60,464 nucleotides of DNA from Oscillospiraceae bacterium (GCA_017399625.1 JAFQBT010000096.1:1-60464); one strand, 5' to 3'; counted from the stretch's first letter, positions 38,968-48,896 are shown. The notes: generated by a model not told the origin, from the sequence alone. A program made the numbers and translations.

Positions 38968-41406
38968 ATGATAGCAAAAATAGCCGTTGATAAAGCCGCT
39001 TTCGGCTTTGATAAACTTTTTGATTATTCCGTGCCGCCTTTTCTTGAAGAAAAGGTAAAACCCGGCTGCCGGGTAATGGTGCCTTTCGGTGCCGGCGGAC
39101 AGAAACGGCAGGGAATGGTATTCAGAACTTCCGGAAATCCGGAGGGTGACACGAAAAAGCTCAAGGAAATCGCTTTTCTCCTTGACGAGGAACCGGTGGT
39201 TCCGGAAGAACTTATGGAGCTTGCGGAATATCTTGCGGTGCATACCTTCTGCCCGCTTTTCGAAGCAGTAAAGGCAATGCTTCCGCCGGGACTGAACTTC
39301 AGACCGATTTATAAATATTTCGCAAACGGCGAATCCGAAGATGACGAGGAACAGCGGATCATAAACTGGCTCCGGAAAAAGAAAAACGGCGCCGAAGGCG
39401 CGAATATCAACAAGGCTTTCGGTTTCGCCGATTCCGCTTTTATTGATTCCATGGCGGAGCGGGGAATCCTCCGCAGAGAAGAAAGTACCCGCAGAAAAAT
39501 CGGCGACGAAACAACAAAAATGGTCCGTCTTTCCGAAAAAGAAACTGAATTTAACGAACAGGGCGGCTCCATTTTAAAAAAGCCCACCCCCAAGCAGAAG
39601 GAAGTTATTGAATTCCTTTCGGAAGCCGGTTCTGCCTGCGTCAAGGAAATCAGCTATTTCACCTCCGCGGGAAAAGCCGTTATCGAGACCCTTGAGAAAA
39701 AGGGCGTCCTCGAATTTTTTGAGCAGGAAGCCTTCCGCAGACCATATAAGGAAAGTATCCGCCGTATAGACCCGGAAAGCATTATTCTTTCCGAAGAACA
39801 GCAGGCGGCTTTCGACGGAATCACAAAACTCTGCGACAGCAAAAAAGGTTCCGCCGCACTCCTTTTCGGAGTTACCGGAAGCGGAAAAACTTCCGTTTTC
39901 ATAAAACTCATCCAGAGGGAAATCGCAAAAGGTCATCAGGTAATTTTAATGGTGCCGGAAATTTCCCTCACTCCCCAGATGATGACAAAGTTTTTCTCCT
40001 ATTTCGGAGATTCCGTTGCGGTGGTCCATTCCGCCCTTTCCGCAGGAGAGCGCATTGACGAATGGAAGCGTATCGCAAGCGGAAAAGCAAGAATAATAAT
40101 CGGAACCCGTTCTGCGGTTTTTGCTCCGGCAAAGGAACTGGGACTAATCATCATGGATGAGGAGCAGGAGCAAAGCTATAAATCCGACCGTTCACCGCGT
40201 TTCCACGCAAGGGATGCCGCCGCATTCCGGAGCAGGAAACTCGGAATCCCGCTTCTGCTTGCTTCTGCAACTCCTTCGGTGGAAACTTTTTATAAAGCGC
40301 AGAAGGGCAGAATCGCCCTTTTTGAAATGACCGAAAGATACGGAGGCGCAAAGCTTCCGGAGTCGGTCATAGTGGATATGAAAAACGAAATCCTTTCCGG
40401 AAGAACCGGCGTCCTGAGCGAAGTTCTTGCGGAGGATATCCAATATAACCTCGATAACGGACAGCAGTCCATTCTTCTTATGAACCGACGCGGCTATAAC
40501 ACCATAGCAAGATGCGCCGAATGCGCAGCGGTGAAGGAATGTCCCCGGTGCAACATTCCGCTTATCTATCACCGGGCAAACGGAAGGCTTATGTGTCATT
40601 ACTGCGGACACAGCGAACCCGCAACAATTAAATGCGATTCCTGCGGAAGCGAATACGTTATGTATTCCGGCTGCGGAACCCAGAAGGTCGAGGACGAAAT
40701 TCAGGCGCAGTTCCCGGAGGCGAGAATCCTCCGGATGGACCTTGATACCACAATGGCAAAGTTCAGCCACGATAAACATTTCGCGGATTTTGCCGATGGA
40801 AAATACGATATCATGGTCGGAACCCAGATGGTTGCAAAGGGGCTCGATTTTCCGAACGTAACTCTCGTCGGCGTTCTTGCGGCGGATATGTCGCTTTACG
40901 GCGGTGATTACCGGAGCTATGAAAGAACGTTCAGCCTTCTTACCCAGGTTATCGGAAGATGCGGAAGGGCAAAACTTTCCGGAAGGGCGTATATCCAGAC
41001 CCATTCTCCGGAACACAGCGTAATCGAACGCGCCTGCGCCCAGGATTACAGAATGTTCTATGAGGACGAAATCATAAACCGAAAGGTGATGCTCTATCCG
41101 CCTTTCTGCTCAATGGGTTCGGTGCTCTTTTCCGGAACGAACGAAAAACAGACAAGGGAAGCCGCCGCCGCTTTTTCAAAGCTCCTTGAGGAAAAGGTCG
41201 CAAAAACCGAAATTCCCATAAGAATCCTTGGGCCGACCCCTTCCCATGTTGCAAAAATCGCGGATAAATGGCGCTGGAAACTCATTGTGAAATACCGCCC
41301 GGACAACGCTTTTTTTGAAACAATGGGCGAAACTTTGAAAGAATTTTCAAAAAATAAAGATTTTGTTAAAATTGAGGTCATGGCTGACCCCTATGATATA
41401 AATTAA
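38968..41406 (+). CDS. priA: Primosomal replication protein N' (PriA helicase)
   Basis: 812 residues. PriA restarts stalled replication forks as a 3'-5' DNA helicase. Landmarks are the N-terminal DNA-binding domain ('FDYSVPPFLEEKVKPGCRVM'), Walker A 'GVTGSGKTSVF' (about 304-314), and motif II written 'DEEQEQSYKSD' where most PriA proteins have DEEH. Two zinc-binding clusters lie at about 510-560 (CAEC, CPRC, CHYCG, CDSCG), and 'TQVIGRCGRAKLSGRAYIQT' is a helicase motif. The ATG follows GAAAGGGG. It heads a long run of translation and envelope genes (def, fmt, protease, rsmB, rlmN). Confidence 0.95.
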   Translation: MIAKIAVDKAAFGFDKLFDYSVPPFLEEKVKPGCRVMVPFGAGGQKRQGMVFRTSGNPEGDTKKLKEIAFLLDEEPVVPEELMELAEYLAVHTFCPLFEAVKAMLPPGLNFRPIYKYFANGESEDDEEQRIINWLRKKKNGAEGANINKAFGFADSAFIDSMAERGILRREESTRRKIGDETTKMVRLSEKETEFNEQGGSILKKPTPKQKEVIEFLSEAGSACVKEISYFTSAGKAVIETLEKKGVLEFFEQEAFRRPYKESIRRIDPESIILSEEQQAAFDGITKLCDSKKGSAALLFGVTGSGKTSVFIKLIQREIAKGHQVILMVPEISLTPQMMTKFFSYFGDSVAVVHSALSAGERIDEWKRIASGKARIIIGTRSAVFAPAKELGLIIMDEEQEQSYKSDRSPRFHARDAAAFRSRKLGIPLLLASATPSVETFYKAQKGRIALFEMTERYGGAKLPESVIVDMKNEILSGRTGVLSEVLAEDIQYNLDNGQQSILLMNRRGYNTIARCAECAAVKECPRCNIPLIYHRANGRLMCHYCGHSEPATIKCDSCGSEYVMYSGCGTQKVEDEIQAQFPEARILRMDLDTTMAKFSHDKHFADFADGKYDIMVGTQMVAKGLDFPNVTLVGVLAADMSLYGGDYRSYERTFSLLTQVIGRCGRAKLSGRAYIQTHSPEHSVIERACAQDYRMFYEDEIINRKVMLYPPFCSMGSVLFSGTNEKQTREAAAAFSKLLEEKVAKTEIPIRILGPTPSHVAKIADKWRWKLIVKYRPDNAFFETMGETLKEFSKNKDFVKIEVMADPYDIN

Positions 41407-41425
41407 CAGGAAAGGTGAAAAAATA

Positions 41426-41899
41426 ATGGCACTCAGAAATATAGTAAAAGACGGCGACCCGATCCTCCGCAAGGTCTGCCGCCCGGTTGAAAAATTCGAT
41501 GAAAAACTCTGGACTCTCCTTGACGATATGGCGGAAACCATGCACGAAGCCGACGGAGTCGGCATTGCCGGACCCCAGGTCGGAATCATGAGAAGGGTCT
41601 GCCTTGTTGACTGCTATGATGAGGACGGCGTAATCGAACTCATCAACCCGAAGATCGTTGCCACTGCCGGCGAACAGACCGGAAACGAAGGCTGCCTTTC
41701 CTTCCCGGGAAAATGGGGAACTGTAACAAGACCCATGGCCGTAACCGTAAGAGCACAAAACCGCTTCGGTGAAGAATTTGAAATTTCCGGCAGAGAGCTC
41801 AAGGCAAGAGCCTTCTGCCACGAAATAGACCATCTCAACGGAGTCTGCTTCGTTGACCTTGCAAAAGATATCCAGATCGAAAAAGGTGAGGAAGAATAA
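41426..41899 (+). CDS. def: Peptide deformylase
   Basis: 157 residues. It removes the formyl group from new proteins. All three family motifs are intact: 'GVGIAGPQVG', 'EGCLSFPG' (metal-binding Cys) and 'CHEIDHLNG' (metal-binding His residues and catalytic Glu). Its stop overlaps the fmt start by one base; the def-fmt pairing is the classical arrangement. Confidence 0.97.
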   Translation: MALRNIVKDGDPILRKVCRPVEKFDEKLWTLLDDMAETMHEADGVGIAGPQVGIMRRVCLVDCYDEDGVIELINPKIVATAGEQTGNEGCLSFPGKWGTVTRPMAVTVRAQNRFGEEFEISGRELKARAFCHEIDHLNGVCFVDLAKDIQIEKGEEE

Positions 41900-42831
41900 T
41901 GAAAGATATGCGAATCGTCTTTATGGGAACTCCGGATTTTGCCGCCGCGATCCTTAAAAGACTTATTGATACCGGAAGAAACGTAGTCGGCGTTTTTTCC
42001 CAGCCGGATAAACCCGTCGGCAGAAAACAGGTGATCATGCCCACCGCAACAAAAGCCCTTGCAATGGAGCATGGAATCCCGGTCTTCCAGCCTGCAAAAC
42101 TCCGTGACGGAGAAGCTCTCCGCATTATGCAGGAGCTTAAACCGGACCTCACGGTTGTTGCCGCCTACGGAAAAATCCTTCCGAAAGATATTCTCGACGT
42201 TGCTCCTCTCGGAAACGTAAACGTCCACGGAAGCCTTCTTCCTAAGTACCGCGGCTCCGCTCCTATCCAATGGTCGGTTATCAACGGCGATAAGGTCACC
42301 GGAATTACCACCATGTTCATGGCGGAAGGAATGGATACCGGCGATATGATAATGAAGTTTGAACTCCCCATCGGCGAGGACGAAACCGCAGGCGAACTTT
42401 TTGACAGAATGGCAAAGCTCGGCGCGGAATCCATCGAAAAAACCCTTGAACTTTTCGATAGCGGCGAAGTGAAAGGCAAACCCCAGAACGAGGAGGAAGC
42501 AACCTATGCTCCCATGCTCAAAAAGGAAATGGGAGAAATCGATTTCGGAAAAACCGCCGAAGAGATTCACAACCTTGTAAGAGGTCTTAACCCCTGGCCC
42601 ACCGCATTCACTTTCCTTGACGGAAAAACCATAAAAGTCCACGAAGCAAAAGAGGCCGAAGGATTTTCCGGAACCGAAGGCGAGCTTCTTGATGAAAAAA
42701 GATTCGTTGTCGGAACAAAAAACGGCGCGGTTGAATTCATAACCGTCCAGCCGGAGGGCAAAAATAAAATGTCCGGAGCAGATTTCATCCGCGGACGCCG
42801 TCTTGCAAAAGGAACTGCCTTCGGAAAATAA
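41899..42831 (+). CDS. fmt: Methionyl-tRNA formyltransferase
   Basis: 310 residues. It formylates initiator Met-tRNA, the counterpart of the deformylase upstream. 'RIVFMGTPDFAAAIL' at the N-terminus, 'NVHGSLLPKYRGSAPIQWSV' (about 105-124, including catalytic Asn, His) and 'EGMDTGDM' are typical, followed by the C-terminal OB-like domain. Confidence 0.96.
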   Translation: MKDMRIVFMGTPDFAAAILKRLIDTGRNVVGVFSQPDKPVGRKQVIMPTATKALAMEHGIPVFQPAKLRDGEALRIMQELKPDLTVVAAYGKILPKDILDVAPLGNVNVHGSLLPKYRGSAPIQWSVINGDKVTGITTMFMAEGMDTGDMIMKFELPIGEDETAGELFDRMAKLGAESIEKTLELFDSGEVKGKPQNEEEATYAPMLKKEMGEIDFGKTAEEIHNLVRGLNPWPTAFTFLDGKTIKVHEAKEAEGFSGTEGELLDEKRFVVGTKNGAVEFITVQPEGKNKMSGADFIRGRRLAKGTAFGK

Positions 42832-42849
42832 AAACGAGGTGAAATAAGA

Positions 42850-43548
42850 ATGCCCTTTTATTACGGATTTGATATCTATTACCTTATTCTGATTCTTCCG
42901 GCGTTCCTTTTCGGACTCTGGGCGCAGAATCAGGTTACCCATAATTTCAACAAATACAGCAAAATCGGAAACATGCGCGGAATGACCGGTGCGGAAGCGG
43001 CGGAATATATCCTTCGGCAGAACGGGATTTATGACGTTGAAATCCGCCGTATTTCCGGAAACCTTACGGATAACTTTAACCCGAAGAACAAAACCATAAA
43101 CCTCTCCGACGGGGTTTATGCAAGCACCTCCATTGCAGCTGTCGGCGTCGCCGCACATGAAGCAGGCCACGCAGTCCAGCATGCGGTGAACTATAAACCC
43201 ATCCGCATCCGGGAAATGATAATCCCGGTGACCCAGATAGGTTCCTGGCTCTATCTTCCGATAATCATGCTCGGATTCATCTTTTCCGCACAGTATCTCA
43301 TCGATATCGGAATCCTTCTTTTCGCAACCCTTGCGGTTTTTCAGCTTGTTACTCTTCCGGTGGAATTCAACGCCTCTGACAGAGCAATCAGAACTCTTGA
43401 GGGAAGCGGAATCCTTTATGGCGAGGAAGTTTCCGGAGCAAAAAAGGTACTCCGTGCCGCCGCTCTGACCTATGTTGCGGCGCTTGTTTCCTCCCTTGCA
43501 CAGCTTCTGCGGCTTATCCTTCTTTTCGGCGGCAGAAGAAGAGACTGA
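42850..43548 (+). CDS. Membrane zinc metallopeptidase (YugP-like)
   Basis: 232 residues. An N-terminal membrane helix, the motif 'AAHEAGHAVQHAV' (HEAGH zinc site, about residues 98-102) and two later hydrophobic segments match the COG2738 family of predicted membrane Zn-proteases. The substrates are unknown. The RBS is CGAGGTG. It lies between fmt and rsmB in one run. Confidence 0.88.
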   Translation: MPFYYGFDIYYLILILPAFLFGLWAQNQVTHNFNKYSKIGNMRGMTGAEAAEYILRQNGIYDVEIRRISGNLTDNFNPKNKTINLSDGVYASTSIAAVGVAAHEAGHAVQHAVNYKPIRIREMIIPVTQIGSWLYLPIIMLGFIFSAQYLIDIGILLFATLAVFQLVTLPVEFNASDRAIRTLEGSGILYGEEVSGAKKVLRAAALTYVAALVSSLAQLLRLILLFGGRRRD

Positions 43549-43578
43549 TTTTTTTAAAAGAACTGGAGATTATAATTT

Positions 43579-44898
43579 ATGGCAAACACAAGAACACTCG
43601 CAGTCCGTGCTCTTTTAAGAGTAGCCGAAGGCGGTTTTTCAAATATCGTGCTCGATGCGCTTCTTTCCGGTGCTCATATTGAGCACCGGGACAAAGCTTT
43701 TGTTTCCGCGCTTTTTTACGGTGTTCTTGAACGCCGCATAACCCTTGATAAAATCCTTAAAAAATATTCCAGAACGCCCCTTGATGAACTGGAACCGGCG
43801 GTGCTCGAATGCCTCCGGATCGGTTTTTACCAGCTCATTTATATGAATTCCGTTCCGGATATGGCCGCGGCAAACGAAACAGTCGAAGCGGTAAAACAGC
43901 TCGGATGCGAAAAAGCCGCAGGTTTTGTAAACGGAATCATGCGTTCCTTCATCCGTGACGGCAAAAAATTCGATTTTTCAAGAATGGATAAATTCGGACG
44001 CCTTTCCGCCGAATATTCCGCTCCGATATGGCTCTGCAAAAAATGGTGCAATGAATACGGCGACGAAAAAACCGAAACTGCTCTCAGGGAATCCCTCGGT
44101 TCCGTACCGATTTTTGCAAGGGTGAATACAACAAAAATCACCCCGGAGAAACTTTTGAGCACGCTTGAGGAAGAAGGAATAAAAGCCGTGCTCATCGACG
44201 AAATCCCCGGTGCAATAAGGATTTATTCCGCCGCTCCCCAGAGCACGAAAGCATATAAAAACGGGCTTTTCCATGTCCAGGATATCTCCAGCCAGCTCTG
44301 CGCAAAAGCAGTCGGTGCTCAGAAAGGCGAACGGGTGCTCGACGTATGCGCTGCTCCCGGCGGAAAAACCTTCACCATTGCCCAGCTTATGGAGAACGAG
44401 GGCGAAATAGTCGCCTGCGACCTCCATCCGAAAAGAGCCGGACTTGTTAAAAACGGCGCGGAGCGCCTTGGTCTGAGCATAGTTTCAGCAATGGCAAACG
44501 ACGCCACAGTTTTTAACGAAAATATGGGAACCTTCGGAAGAATCCTTTGCGACGTTCCGTGCTCGGGTCTCGGAGTTATCCGCAGAAAGCCGGAAATCCG
44601 ATTCAAGGATCCGGCGGAAATTGCTGCTCTTCCCAAAATACAGTACAAAATCGCTTCCATCTCCGCAAAATATCTTAAGGACGGCGGAACGATGATCTAT
44701 TCCACCTGCACCCTTTCAAAAGAGGAAAACGAGCAGGTTGTAAAACGCCTTATGGAAGAGGACGGACTTCTTCCGGAAAAACTTCCGGAGGAACTCCTTA
44801 AGTATTCAAAGGACGGTTTTTCCGTCACCCTTATGCCCGGAGAAATCAATTCCGACGGTTTCTATTTTGCAAAACTCAGGAAGGAAGTCAGAGAATGA
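43579..44898 (+). CDS. rsmB: 16S rRNA (cytosine-967 C5) methyltransferase
   Basis: 439 residues. An N-terminal NusB-like domain (1-140) is followed by an m5C methyltransferase: 'CAAPGGKTFTIAQLM' (SAM site), 'DVPCSGLGVIRRKPEIRF' and 'YSTCTLSKEEN', with the catalytic and resolving cysteines. The last four bases overlap the rlmN start. Confidence 0.95.
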   Translation: MANTRTLAVRALLRVAEGGFSNIVLDALLSGAHIEHRDKAFVSALFYGVLERRITLDKILKKYSRTPLDELEPAVLECLRIGFYQLIYMNSVPDMAAANETVEAVKQLGCEKAAGFVNGIMRSFIRDGKKFDFSRMDKFGRLSAEYSAPIWLCKKWCNEYGDEKTETALRESLGSVPIFARVNTTKITPEKLLSTLEEEGIKAVLIDEIPGAIRIYSAAPQSTKAYKNGLFHVQDISSQLCAKAVGAQKGERVLDVCAAPGGKTFTIAQLMENEGEIVACDLHPKRAGLVKNGAERLGLSIVSAMANDATVFNENMGTFGRILCDVPCSGLGVIRRKPEIRFKDPAEIAALPKIQYKIASISAKYLKDGGTMIYSTCTLSKEENEQVVKRLMEEDGLLPEKLPEELLKYSKDGFSVTLMPGEINSDGFYFAKLRKEVRE

Positions 44899-45956
44899 AA
44901 GACCTGCGCTCACTTACATACGAAAAGCTCTGCGAAGAGGTAAAAGCCATGGGACAGCCCGCCTTCCGCGCAAAACAGATATATTCCTGGCTCCATGAAA
45001 AAAGGGTTGCCGATTATTCCGAAATGACGAATCTTCCGGCTGCTCTTCGGGAAAAACTTTCCGCGGAATACGAACTTTCCAACGTTACCATCGAACGCAG
45101 GCTTGTTTCAAAGCTCGACGGAACGGTAAAATATCTTTTCCGCCTTGCTGACGGCGAACACGTTGAAGGCGTCCGTATGTCCTATAAGCGCGGCGGAAGC
45201 CTTTGCATTTCCACCCAATGCGGCTGCAGAATGGGCTGCACCTTCTGCGCTTCAACTCTTACCGGACTTTGCCGGAACCTCACTCCTTCGGAGATGCTTT
45301 CGGAAGTTTATCTTGCCGCAAAGGACGCGGAGGAGCACGGCGAAAAAATCGCATCCCTTGTTCTTATGGGAATCGGCGAGCCCCTTGATAACTTCGATAA
45401 TGTGATGGATTTCCTTGAAATCCTTTCCTCCGATAACGGTTTCAACCTCGGAATGCGCCACATCTCCCTTTCAACCTGCGGTCTGGTCGATAAAATCTAT
45501 AAGCTTGCGGAAAAAAAGCTCCAGCTTACCCTTTCGGTTTCGCTCCATGCGCCCAACGACGAAATCCGCAGAAGAACAATGCCCGTTGCAAAACGCTGGC
45601 CCATTGATGAACTGATAAAAGCCTGCCGGGATTATTTTGATATCACCGGACGCCGCATTTCCTTTGAATATGCGCTCATCGACGGAGTCAACGACCAGCC
45701 GGAACACGCAATGGAACTCATAAAACTCCTCAAGGGAATGGGCGCCCACGTCAACCTTATTCCGGTCAACAAAGTCAACGAAACCGGATACAAACGCGGA
45801 AAGCGCGAATCGGTGGAAGCCTTTGCAAAGCTCCTCAACGATAACGGACAGAACGCAACCATCCGCCGCGAACTGGGAAGCGACATCAACGCCGCCTGCG
45901 GCCAGCTTCGCAGAACAACCATAAAAACCGAAAAAGGCGGAACCCTTTCCGAATAA
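44895..45956 (+). CDS. rlmN: Dual-specificity 23S rRNA/tRNA (adenine-C2) methyltransferase
   Basis: 353 residues. A radical-SAM enzyme: the [4Fe-4S] motif 'CGCRMGCTFCAST', the conserved 'LVLMGIGEPLDN', and the C-terminal catalytic cysteine in 'NAACGQL'. It methylates A2503 of 23S rRNA and A37 of some tRNAs in known relatives. It overlaps rsmB by 4 bases and ends this run; the next gene has its own promoter. Confidence 0.96.
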   Translation: MKDLRSLTYEKLCEEVKAMGQPAFRAKQIYSWLHEKRVADYSEMTNLPAALREKLSAEYELSNVTIERRLVSKLDGTVKYLFRLADGEHVEGVRMSYKRGGSLCISTQCGCRMGCTFCASTLTGLCRNLTPSEMLSEVYLAAKDAEEHGEKIASLVLMGIGEPLDNFDNVMDFLEILSSDNGFNLGMRHISLSTCGLVDKIYKLAEKKLQLTLSVSLHAPNDEIRRRTMPVAKRWPIDELIKACRDYFDITGRRISFEYALIDGVNDQPEHAMELIKLLKGMGAHVNLIPVNKVNETGYKRGKRESVEAFAKLLNDNGQNATIRRELGSDINAACGQLRRTTIKTEKGGTLSE

Positions 45957-45960
45957 AAAT

Positions 45961-45989
45961 TTGACATATAAGCCAATAAGATATACAAT
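45961..45989 (+). promoter_or_regulatory. Sigma-A-type promoter
   Basis: TTGACA (45961-45966), 17 bp, TACAAT (45984-45989): a near-consensus promoter for the small ORF, prpC and prkC unit. Confidence 0.82.
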
Positions 45990-46031
45990 AACCTAAATAG
46001 GTATCTTTTTTTGAAAAGGAGGCGGAAAATT

Positions 46032-46217
46032 TTGTACCACGTAACCGAATATATAAAAATGGCGGGAAGTTTCCGCAAGGAAAAGTACAAAAGTCCAGAA
46101 CCTCCGAACGAAGTTGCCCGCCTTGTTGTAAAAGGTTTCGATAACTGGCGCATAGGCCGCGCCTGGAACTATTGGTTCCATAATTTCAAAGGCCTGGGAA
46201 AAAGAGGTGAGAACTGA
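46032..46217 (+). CDS. Small basic protein of unknown function upstream of prpC
   Basis: 61 residues from TTG 46032, 10 bases after AAAAGGAGGCGG. Sequence landmarks are 'YHVTEYIKMAGSF' and a Trp-rich end, 'FDNWRIGRAWNYWFHNF'. It has no membrane segment. The stop at 46217 is one base before the prpC ATG, with prpC's RBS inside the ORF, so the two are translationally coupled. The consensus promoter, strong RBS and tight spacing argue that it is real. I do not recognise the family. Confidence 0.65.
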   Translation: MYHVTEYIKMAGSFRKEKYKSPEPPNEVARLVVKGFDNWRIGRAWNYWFHNFKGLGKRGEN

Positions 46218-46218
46218 T

Positions 46219-46953
46219 ATGCTGAAAGCTTACGGAAAAACTGATGTCGGAAATGTCCGGGAAATGAACCAGGACGATTTCAACTGCGGCGTCCTCGGCG
46301 ATGAGGAAGCTGTTTTTGCGGTTGTCTGCGACGGAATGGGCGGCGAAAAAGGCGGAAATATTGCAAGCCGCACTGCCTGCGATATCGTTACCGACAGCGT
46401 AACCGCCGCTTACGGAAGCGGATTCGGCGATAACTCCATCCGCCGTATTCTCCAGACAGCAGTAACCGCTGCGAACGTTTCGGTTTTCGACCGTTCCCAG
46501 CGTGACCCCTCTCTTCGCGGAATGGGAACGACCATCGTTGCTGCGATAGTCTGCGACGGAATGGCGCATATCGTTCATGCCGGTGACAGCAGGGCATATC
46601 ATATCACCGAAAACGGAATCGAACAGGTGACAAAGGACCATTCCGTGGTCCAGCTTCTTGTTGACCGGGGAGAAATCACCGCAGACGAAGCAAGATTCCA
46701 TCCGAAAAAGCATTTCATAACAAGAGCCCTCGGCGTTATGTCCATAATCGACCTTGATTACTGCGAATTTCCCATCGGTGAAGGGGAGGCAATCATGGTC
46801 TGCACCGACGGACTTTCGAACTATTTTTCCAACAATGAACTTTACGAAATGATAAAATCCGCCGGATATTCAAAATGCGTGGATAAGCTTATCAATGCCG
46901 CCAAAAAAGAAGGCGGAGCAGATAACATCACCGTTGTCTGCATAACAAGATAA
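46219..46953 (+). CDS. prpC: PP2C-type serine/threonine protein phosphatase
   Basis: 244 residues from ATG 46219. The metal-binding motifs of bacterial PP2C are all present: 'VREMNQDDF', 'VCDGMGGEKGG', 'GMGTTIVAAIV', 'HAGDSRAY' and 'GGADNITVVCI'. It reverses phosphorylation by the kinase encoded 15 bases downstream. The pair controls cell-wall and stress responses and, in spore formers, germination. Confidence 0.96.
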   Translation: MLKAYGKTDVGNVREMNQDDFNCGVLGDEEAVFAVVCDGMGGEKGGNIASRTACDIVTDSVTAAYGSGFGDNSIRRILQTAVTAANVSVFDRSQRDPSLRGMGTTIVAAIVCDGMAHIVHAGDSRAYHITENGIEQVTKDHSVVQLLVDRGEITADEARFHPKKHFITRALGVMSIIDLDYCEFPIGEGEAIMVCTDGLSNYFSNNELYEMIKSAGYSKCVDKLINAAKKEGGADNITVVCITR

Positions 46954-46968
46954 CCCGGGAGGTTTCCG

Positions 46969-48891
46969 ATGGACAGATATATAGGAAAAAAACTCGACGG
47001 CCGCTATGAGATTAAAGAAATCATCGGCGTCGGCGGAATGGCAAACGTCTATAAAGCCTATGACAGCATTGATGACCGCATTGTTGCGGTCAAGATTCTG
47101 CGCGATGAGCATATGCAGAACGATGAACTTCTCCGCCGTTTCCGGAACGAATCAAAAGCAATCGCCGTCCTTTCCCATCCGAATATAGTAAAGGTTTATG
47201 ACGTCAGCTTCAACGAGGATATCCAGTATATCGTAATGGAGCACGTTGACGGAATAACCCTTAAGGAATATATCGAACAGCAGAAGGTCCTGCGCTGGAA
47301 AGAAGCTGTTCATTTCACCGTACAGATTCTCCGTGCTCTCCAGCACGCCCACGATAAAGGAATCGTACACCGCGATATAAAACCCCAGAACATCATGCTC
47401 CTTGAAGACGGAACCATCAAGGTCGCCGATTTCGGCATTGCCCGTTTTGCAAGAGCAAGCCAGCACACAGTTACCGATAAGGCCATCGGCTCCGTTCATT
47501 ATATCAGCCCGGAACAGGCAAAGGGCGAACTTTCCGATGAAAAGAGCGACATCTATTCCATCGGCGTAATGCTTTACGAAATGACGACCGGAACCCTGCC
47601 TTTTGATGCAGACAGCCCGGTTTCCGTTGCACTCAAGCAGATTCAGAGTCAGGCAAAGCGCCCGAGAGTTATCAACCCGGATATTCCGGAGGGACTTGAG
47701 GATATCACCATCCGCGCAATGCAGAAGGACCCCGCAAGACGTTATCAGTCTGCGGCGGAAATGCTCCGTGATATCGATGAATTCAAGCGCGATCCTTCCA
47801 TCAGCTTTGAATACAAATACAGCGAACCCGCAACCGAAAATATTTCAAAAGAGGTTGCAAACACCAAAAAGAAAACCAAAAAAATCAAGGATGAACAGGT
47901 GCGCAATGCTCCGGTTGTTCCGGTTCTCACCGGAATCACCATTGCGTTCATCGTTGTTGCAATCGTTTTCGTAATCGGAATCATGGCGATGGTCCGCCCT
48001 TTTGAGGAAGTTCCGGATACAACCGCGCCCAACCTCATCGGAATGAACATCAATGATGCCATGAAAAAATATAAGGGATTCGATATTGTTATCGAATCCT
48101 CTGCTTTTCATGAACAGTATGATAAGGATATCATCTATGACCAGTCCGTGAATCCGGAAATGGTCGTAAAGGAAGGCGCAACAATAAAGGTTAAAATCTC
48201 CAGCGGAATCCAGTATTTCAGCCTTGCGGATTACCGGAATTTTGAGGAGAACCAGGTTTATAAAATCCTTACGGATAACGAAATCGAATTCAACACCGTA
48301 ACCGAATATAACGACGAAATCCCCGAAGGATACGTAATCAGAACCGAACCCGGCGCAGATACCCAGGTCGATACCGGAACGGTTGTTGTCGTTTATGTAA
48401 GCATGGGTGCGGAAAACACCTATACAACCGTCCCCTCCGTTGTGGGTTATAAACTTGAGCACGCAAGAATGATCCTCAGCGCAGCCGGAATCAGGATCGG
48501 AAGCGTTGAAAGAGTCCCCGACGGCGGTCAGAGCACCGAGGTCCTCAGCCAGAGCCTTCCGGAGGGAACAATGGTTGCCCACGGAAGCACCATAAGCCTT
48601 GTTATCGTTGAGGAAAAGGATGATAACGCCCAGGCAATCGAACTTATTATCCCGCTTCCCAACGTTTCCGAAGAAGTGACCATGACCGTTGCTCTCGGCG
48701 GCGAAACCGTTATCACCGAGGAAATCGTTCCTTCGGAACTTGACGGATACTGGGAAATCACCGTCCGCGGCGAAGGGCTCGGAACCATAACGATTTATTA
48801 TGACGGAAGGCTTTACAGAGCATATACCGTCGATTTTTCCGAACAGACCACCACAATGGTAACGGATTATTCCGAAAACTTCGGAGGCTGA
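46969..48891 (+). CDS. prkC: PASTA-domain serine/threonine kinase
   Basis: 640 residues. The kinase has a Gly loop 'GVGGMANVYKAYD', Lys42, 'HRDIKPQN' (Asp136) and DFG (Asp154). A membrane helix lies at about 320-345 ('GITIAFIVVAIVFVIGIMAM'). Outside are three PASTA repeats (about 350-415, 420-483, 485-550) that in relatives bind muropeptides or lipid II, then a small C-terminal Ig-like domain (about 560-630). The prpC-prkC-rsgA order is classical for Firmicutes. Confidence 0.96.
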   Translation: MDRYIGKKLDGRYEIKEIIGVGGMANVYKAYDSIDDRIVAVKILRDEHMQNDELLRRFRNESKAIAVLSHPNIVKVYDVSFNEDIQYIVMEHVDGITLKEYIEQQKVLRWKEAVHFTVQILRALQHAHDKGIVHRDIKPQNIMLLEDGTIKVADFGIARFARASQHTVTDKAIGSVHYISPEQAKGELSDEKSDIYSIGVMLYEMTTGTLPFDADSPVSVALKQIQSQAKRPRVINPDIPEGLEDITIRAMQKDPARRYQSAAEMLRDIDEFKRDPSISFEYKYSEPATENISKEVANTKKKTKKIKDEQVRNAPVVPVLTGITIAFIVVAIVFVIGIMAMVRPFEEVPDTTAPNLIGMNINDAMKKYKGFDIVIESSAFHEQYDKDIIYDQSVNPEMVVKEGATIKVKISSGIQYFSLADYRNFEENQVYKILTDNEIEFNTVTEYNDEIPEGYVIRTEPGADTQVDTGTVVVVYVSMGAENTYTTVPSVVGYKLEHARMILSAAGIRIGSVERVPDGGQSTEVLSQSLPEGTMVAHGSTISLVIVEEKDDNAQAIELIIPLPNVSEEVTMTVALGGETVITEEIVPSELDGYWEITVRGEGLGTITIYYDGRLYRAYTVDFSEQTTTMVTDYSENFGG

Positions 48892-48896
48892 AAAAC

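Noticed and set aside
41614-43182. Minus-strand open frame across def, fmt and the protease gene
   Set aside because: The three plus-strand genes are unambiguous, so this is a codon-bias artefact.
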